From Scenedesmus sp. ARA3 (lineage: Eukaryota > Chlorophyta > Chlorophyceae > Sphaeropleales > Scenedesmaceae): a stretch of 64,000 nt of DNA. Positions 61,242-64,000 of this stretch are shown here, one piece after another; positions within the stretch are counted from its first letter, which is position 1, and each line of letters starts with the position of its first letter. The position numbers and the translations under genes are program-made. The DNA is taken from positions 4,177 to 68,176 of the forward strand of contig RWJK01001662.1 of the NCBI GenBank assembly GCA_004335835.1, written 5' to 3'. The notes beneath the pieces were generated by a model. It saw only the letters and a program-made list of their open reading frames with translations. It was not told the DNA's origin and searched no databases.

Positions 61242-62763
61242 AGACTATGACTACTCGCAGATCGCCGCCCCAGCGTATGGTGACGGCCTCATTCACCGCG
61301 GATACTACAAAGCATCTGAGCAGCTTTGGGGCGATGAGACAGCAGGCTTACAAGCGGTGCTGAAGAAGCTCATTGTGGATGCGACCAGTGGCCGCGTCAC
61401 TAGTGTGCTGTTTGCCGGGCACAGCATGGGGGGAGGCTTGGGCACACTGCTGGCTGCCAGGACAGAGATGGGTGTGATGTGATGTGATGGCAGCTGACTG
61501 ATGATGGATGGCTCAGGCCCTGGCCCGGGACGGTATGTGGTGGATGCCATGCTGCAAGCAGCGACAGCAGTAGCAGCAGCAGTGCCGATTGCATCAGCGG
61601 TCGCATAGGTGTCCACAGGGGATGCACCATTGGCGAGGATTGCGGCTGGTTGCTGTTGGCAGTGGCAGCAGCGCCCATCACGCATGCACCCTGGCAGCTG
61701 TTGTGTTTCCGGCATGCAAGAACTGAAGTGACTCATGTTTCTCATGTGACACCCACTTGGCGCCTTCCTCACCTTTGCACTGCTTGCCCGCCTATCTCCC
61801 TGCGCGCCGCAGAAGTACCTGGCAAAGGAGTGCAACAGCACAACCAACCCAGGAGCGTGCAAGTTCCTGCCAGCCTCGCTGCGAGCCAAGCCCCTGGTGT
61901 CTCTGGTGGGCTTTGCCGCGTGCAATGCTGGCAATCCTGCCTTTGCTGCTGACTTTAACAGGAGGGTCAACGCGCGCCTAATGGACTTTGAGTTTGACAG
62001 GGTCAGAAAGGTGAGGCGTGCCAGCATTGAAACACAATTCACGTGTGCATGTACATGTATGCTGGCGTTCGCTGTGTGTAGTCTGTGTTGCCTGCAGCAG
62101 CGACAGGCGCTGGCTGGCAGTCATCGGCTGATACATTTCATGCAGCAGGTGTACCTGATGCGTGTCTTCTCAAGTGCTCTGCGCGGCATACAGCAGTATG
62201 CTGCCAAATCTGGCCATCATCGGAACTACATGCTGGCTTGGAACCACTTGTTTCACTGCTACACTGCACCTTGCTGCCTGCTCCTGCGTATCTGCCTGAC
62301 ATGCTTTCCATCTGCTGTGCAGTTCCTCACTGCCTACAACACTACATCAGACTGGCCAGCACCCGCCACCCCTGTCAACTACACTCGCGTGGGCGGCATT
62401 GTGCTGCTCCCTGCCAATGGTATGCCATTCCAAAGCTCTGTGTGGTCCACCACTGGCAGCACAGTATCAAACCTCGACCCCACTGCACCCCAAGGGGCGC
62501 AAGCGTTCAAAGATTGGGATAATGCAAAGCAGTACAAGATAGCGTACTTTGGGCTGACATACGCCCGCGGGACGCTGTACTCTGCTGGTGCCCACATCTG
62601 CAGCTACAGGTGCATGCTGAGCCAGTTTGTGGCCAATGCAACGGGCGATTGGTGCCTGCTGCATACTGGCAATGCTGCAGAGCTGGCTAAGGCCTCCTAC
62701 TGCGGCAACTTCCCGCCTAATGCCATTGCTGCTGTGTACCCCACCACACCAGCTTACCCCTAA
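59865..62763 (+). CDS. Secreted class 3 lipase, copy 2
   Basis: Paralogue of the lipase at 54905 with the same six-exon layout: 59865-60036, 60186-60344, 60630-60806, 61244-61473, 61813-62010, 62323-62763; 458 residues. Signal peptide with the core LLLLLAVLCLALLQ. AGHSMGGG, GFAACNAGNPAFAADFNRRV, a FEFDRV Asp block and GAHICSY are all kept. The donor of intron 4 has changed from GAG|GTGGGT to GAGATGGGT; the next GT, six bases downstream, keeps the frame and adds Met-Gly, and I used that one. Exon 4 is entered through a (CTG)19-TAG acceptor. The last 150 bases of coding sequence are almost identical to copy 1. If the shifted donor is not used, this copy would be broken. Confidence 0.85.
60538..60600 (+). 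repeat. Upstream echo of lipase 2 exon 60630 start
   Basis: GCAGAGCCGTAC.C.GA.CC to GTGCTCAACA copies the acceptor and first 50 bases of the exon 88 bp upstream, then runs into a TGA. Confidence 0.9.
60897..61063. repeat. 14-bp minisatellite GTGTCACTTG(C/T)GGT
   Basis: About eleven copies of a 14-base unit, alternating C and T at one position, in intron 3 of lipase 2. Lipase 1 lacks it, so it arose after the duplication or was lost from copy 1. Confidence 0.92.
61184..61240 (+). repeat. (CTG)19 immediately before a 3' splice site
   Basis: Nineteen CTG units run directly into the TAG acceptor of lipase 2 exon 4. Lipase 1 has a shorter, interrupted CTG tract at the same place. Confidence 0.97.
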
Positions 62764-64000
62764 AATGAGAGTTCTAGGCCCAGCAGTGCATACTGAGGAG
62801 GGCCATGAAGAGGCTGGTGGGGGTCTGTTTGAGGGTTTGTTACTGAACTTGACAGAGATGAGATGTGCATGTGTTGTGACGTGTTGTGATATACAGTTTC
62901 CGCTGTGATCCATGGGGGGTGGCTACCCTGCAAGTGGAACGGGGCCTGCAACACTGCATTGAAGGCTCAGCAAAGAGTTGTACTGACATGGCAACATTGT
63001 GTGGTGCTGCGTTTGGCGACGGCTGCTGTGGTGGTTGAGCTTCACCTGGCGAATGTGCATGATCAGCGCAACTGCACGCGCAATAATCGGGGGACACATT
63101 ACGTCAGCAGTCGGACGTTTTCGGCAATGCAACATCTTGATGCACCTGGATGGAAACCTGGGCCTGCTGAGGGTGGCATATTGTCATACTAGACAGCTGC
63201 ACACTCTGCGCTACAACCTACGTATGCATGATGTGATGTTTGCCATGTGTGCATCATTACAAACACGGCGTGATTCTGGTGCTGTCCTGTGACCTGTTCT
63301 GAAATAGGGTGTAGGGTTTTCAGCTGCGGGATGGCAACATTGTGGGGTTGAGGCAATGCGTTGCGCCATGTGCCATGGCAGCCATGTCAAATGTGTTGTA
63401 CAACTGCATGTTGCACCTGCTTCTTACATCTTCCGTGCACTCGCATGTGCGCCGGCTTGTTACATCTGCATGTTGCACCTGCATATTACTTCTGCATGAT
63501 GCACCTGCATACCACATCTGCGCATCACATCTGCATGTCACATCCGCATGTGCGCCTGCCTGGCGTGCGCGGCAGCTGCATTGGACACCCTGCATCGCTG
63601 CATCGCATCAAAGAGGTACACATCGAATCGTGGGACGACCAAAGCTGTTACATCAGCCTCACATGTGTGCTGCGTAGCACAACATCAGTTTGCTAGTTCA
63701 GGAAGCACTGCGGATGGGTGAGCCTCAACAGCAAGGCTGACGCATGTGCGCACTGTTCCTTCTGCTGTTGCGGCTCGAGACATTGCCGCTAATATGCTGC
63801 TGGCCGGGCATCACACTGAGCTGCCAGCAAGGCGCAACGCGCCTGAGCTTGCCACTAAGCTTGCCCTTTTTTGGCGGCTTTGGCTAGGGCCAGGTTGCAC
63901 AGACATGGCGTGCACCTCTTGCATGATAACGCACCTGGTGATGTGTATGGTGCACCTCGGTGGTCGGCACTAAAAAGTTGGGTTGCATTGCTCTGCTCGT
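62764..64000. other. Gene-poor end of window
   Basis: No conserved reading frame seen. At 63400-63560 there are imperfect repeats of the type ACATCTGCATGTTGCACCTG. Confidence 0.45.

Noticed and set aside
63400..63560. Possible coding repeats of the ACATCTGCATGTTGCACCTG type
   Set aside because: Units vary in length, frames are not preserved, and no neighbouring exon supports a gene.
1..64000. CRISPR arrays, bacterial operons, prophage or insertion sequences
   Set aside because: The repeats lack CRISPR architecture, the genes are intron-rich and eukaryotic, and no transposase or integrase frame is seen.
1..64000. tRNA or rRNA genes
   Set aside because: I saw no cloverleaf-like segment with the GTTC-type box B or conserved rRNA blocks; a covariance-model scan would settle it.

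Overview
The window is nuclear DNA of a green alga. The evidence is intron-dense genes with GT-AG introns, plastid and thylakoid targeting peptides, a PsbP-family lumenal protein, a Rubisco-LSMT-like SET protein, TGTAA-type polyadenylation motifs after some stop codons, and very many CAG/CTG runs encoding poly-Gln, poly-Ser and poly-Ala. Chlorophyceae, possibly Sphaeropleales, is my inference; no marker gene fixes the species.

Layout. 1-7822 (+): 3' part of a TRS120/TRAPPC9 gene (TRAPPII tethering complex). 8589-11727 (+): secreted pappalysin-like M43 metalloprotease. 13460-24250 (+): 17-exon gene joining an N-terminal WD40-like region to a C-terminal Raf-like TKL kinase. 26312-29935 (+): PsbP-domain thylakoid lumen protein. 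31123-35137 (-): homologue of the animal meiosis protein M1AP. 36803-37377 (+): possible tiny gene. 39474-44160 (-) and 44520-46326 (+): plastid SET-domain methyltransferase and a plastid membrane protein, divergently arranged. 47781-48077 (-): SERF/4F5 small protein. 48811-52953 (+): farnesyl diphosphate synthase. 54905-57893 and 59865-62763 (+): two tandem class 3 lipases. I built exon chains by checking donor, acceptor and reading phase at each junction. All complete models close in frame except the first donor of the M1AP gene.

The dominant unexplained signal is structural. Nearly every multi-exon gene carries exon-edge echoes: extra, diverging copies of the last or first 30-100 bases of an exon, together with its splice site, repeated at about 95-160 bp spacing inside the adjoining intron or just past the stop codon. 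They occur on both strands and in most of the genes. A second signal is that CTG runs lie directly upstream of many 3' splice sites, where a polypyrimidine tract is expected, while exons on the sense strand carry CAG/AGC/GCA runs.

The genes do not form one pathway. Several act in the plastid (PsbP-like, SET, membrane protein) or the secretory system (TRAPPII, M43 protease, lipases). The M1AP homologue and the WD40-kinase fusion are the most unexpected proteins.
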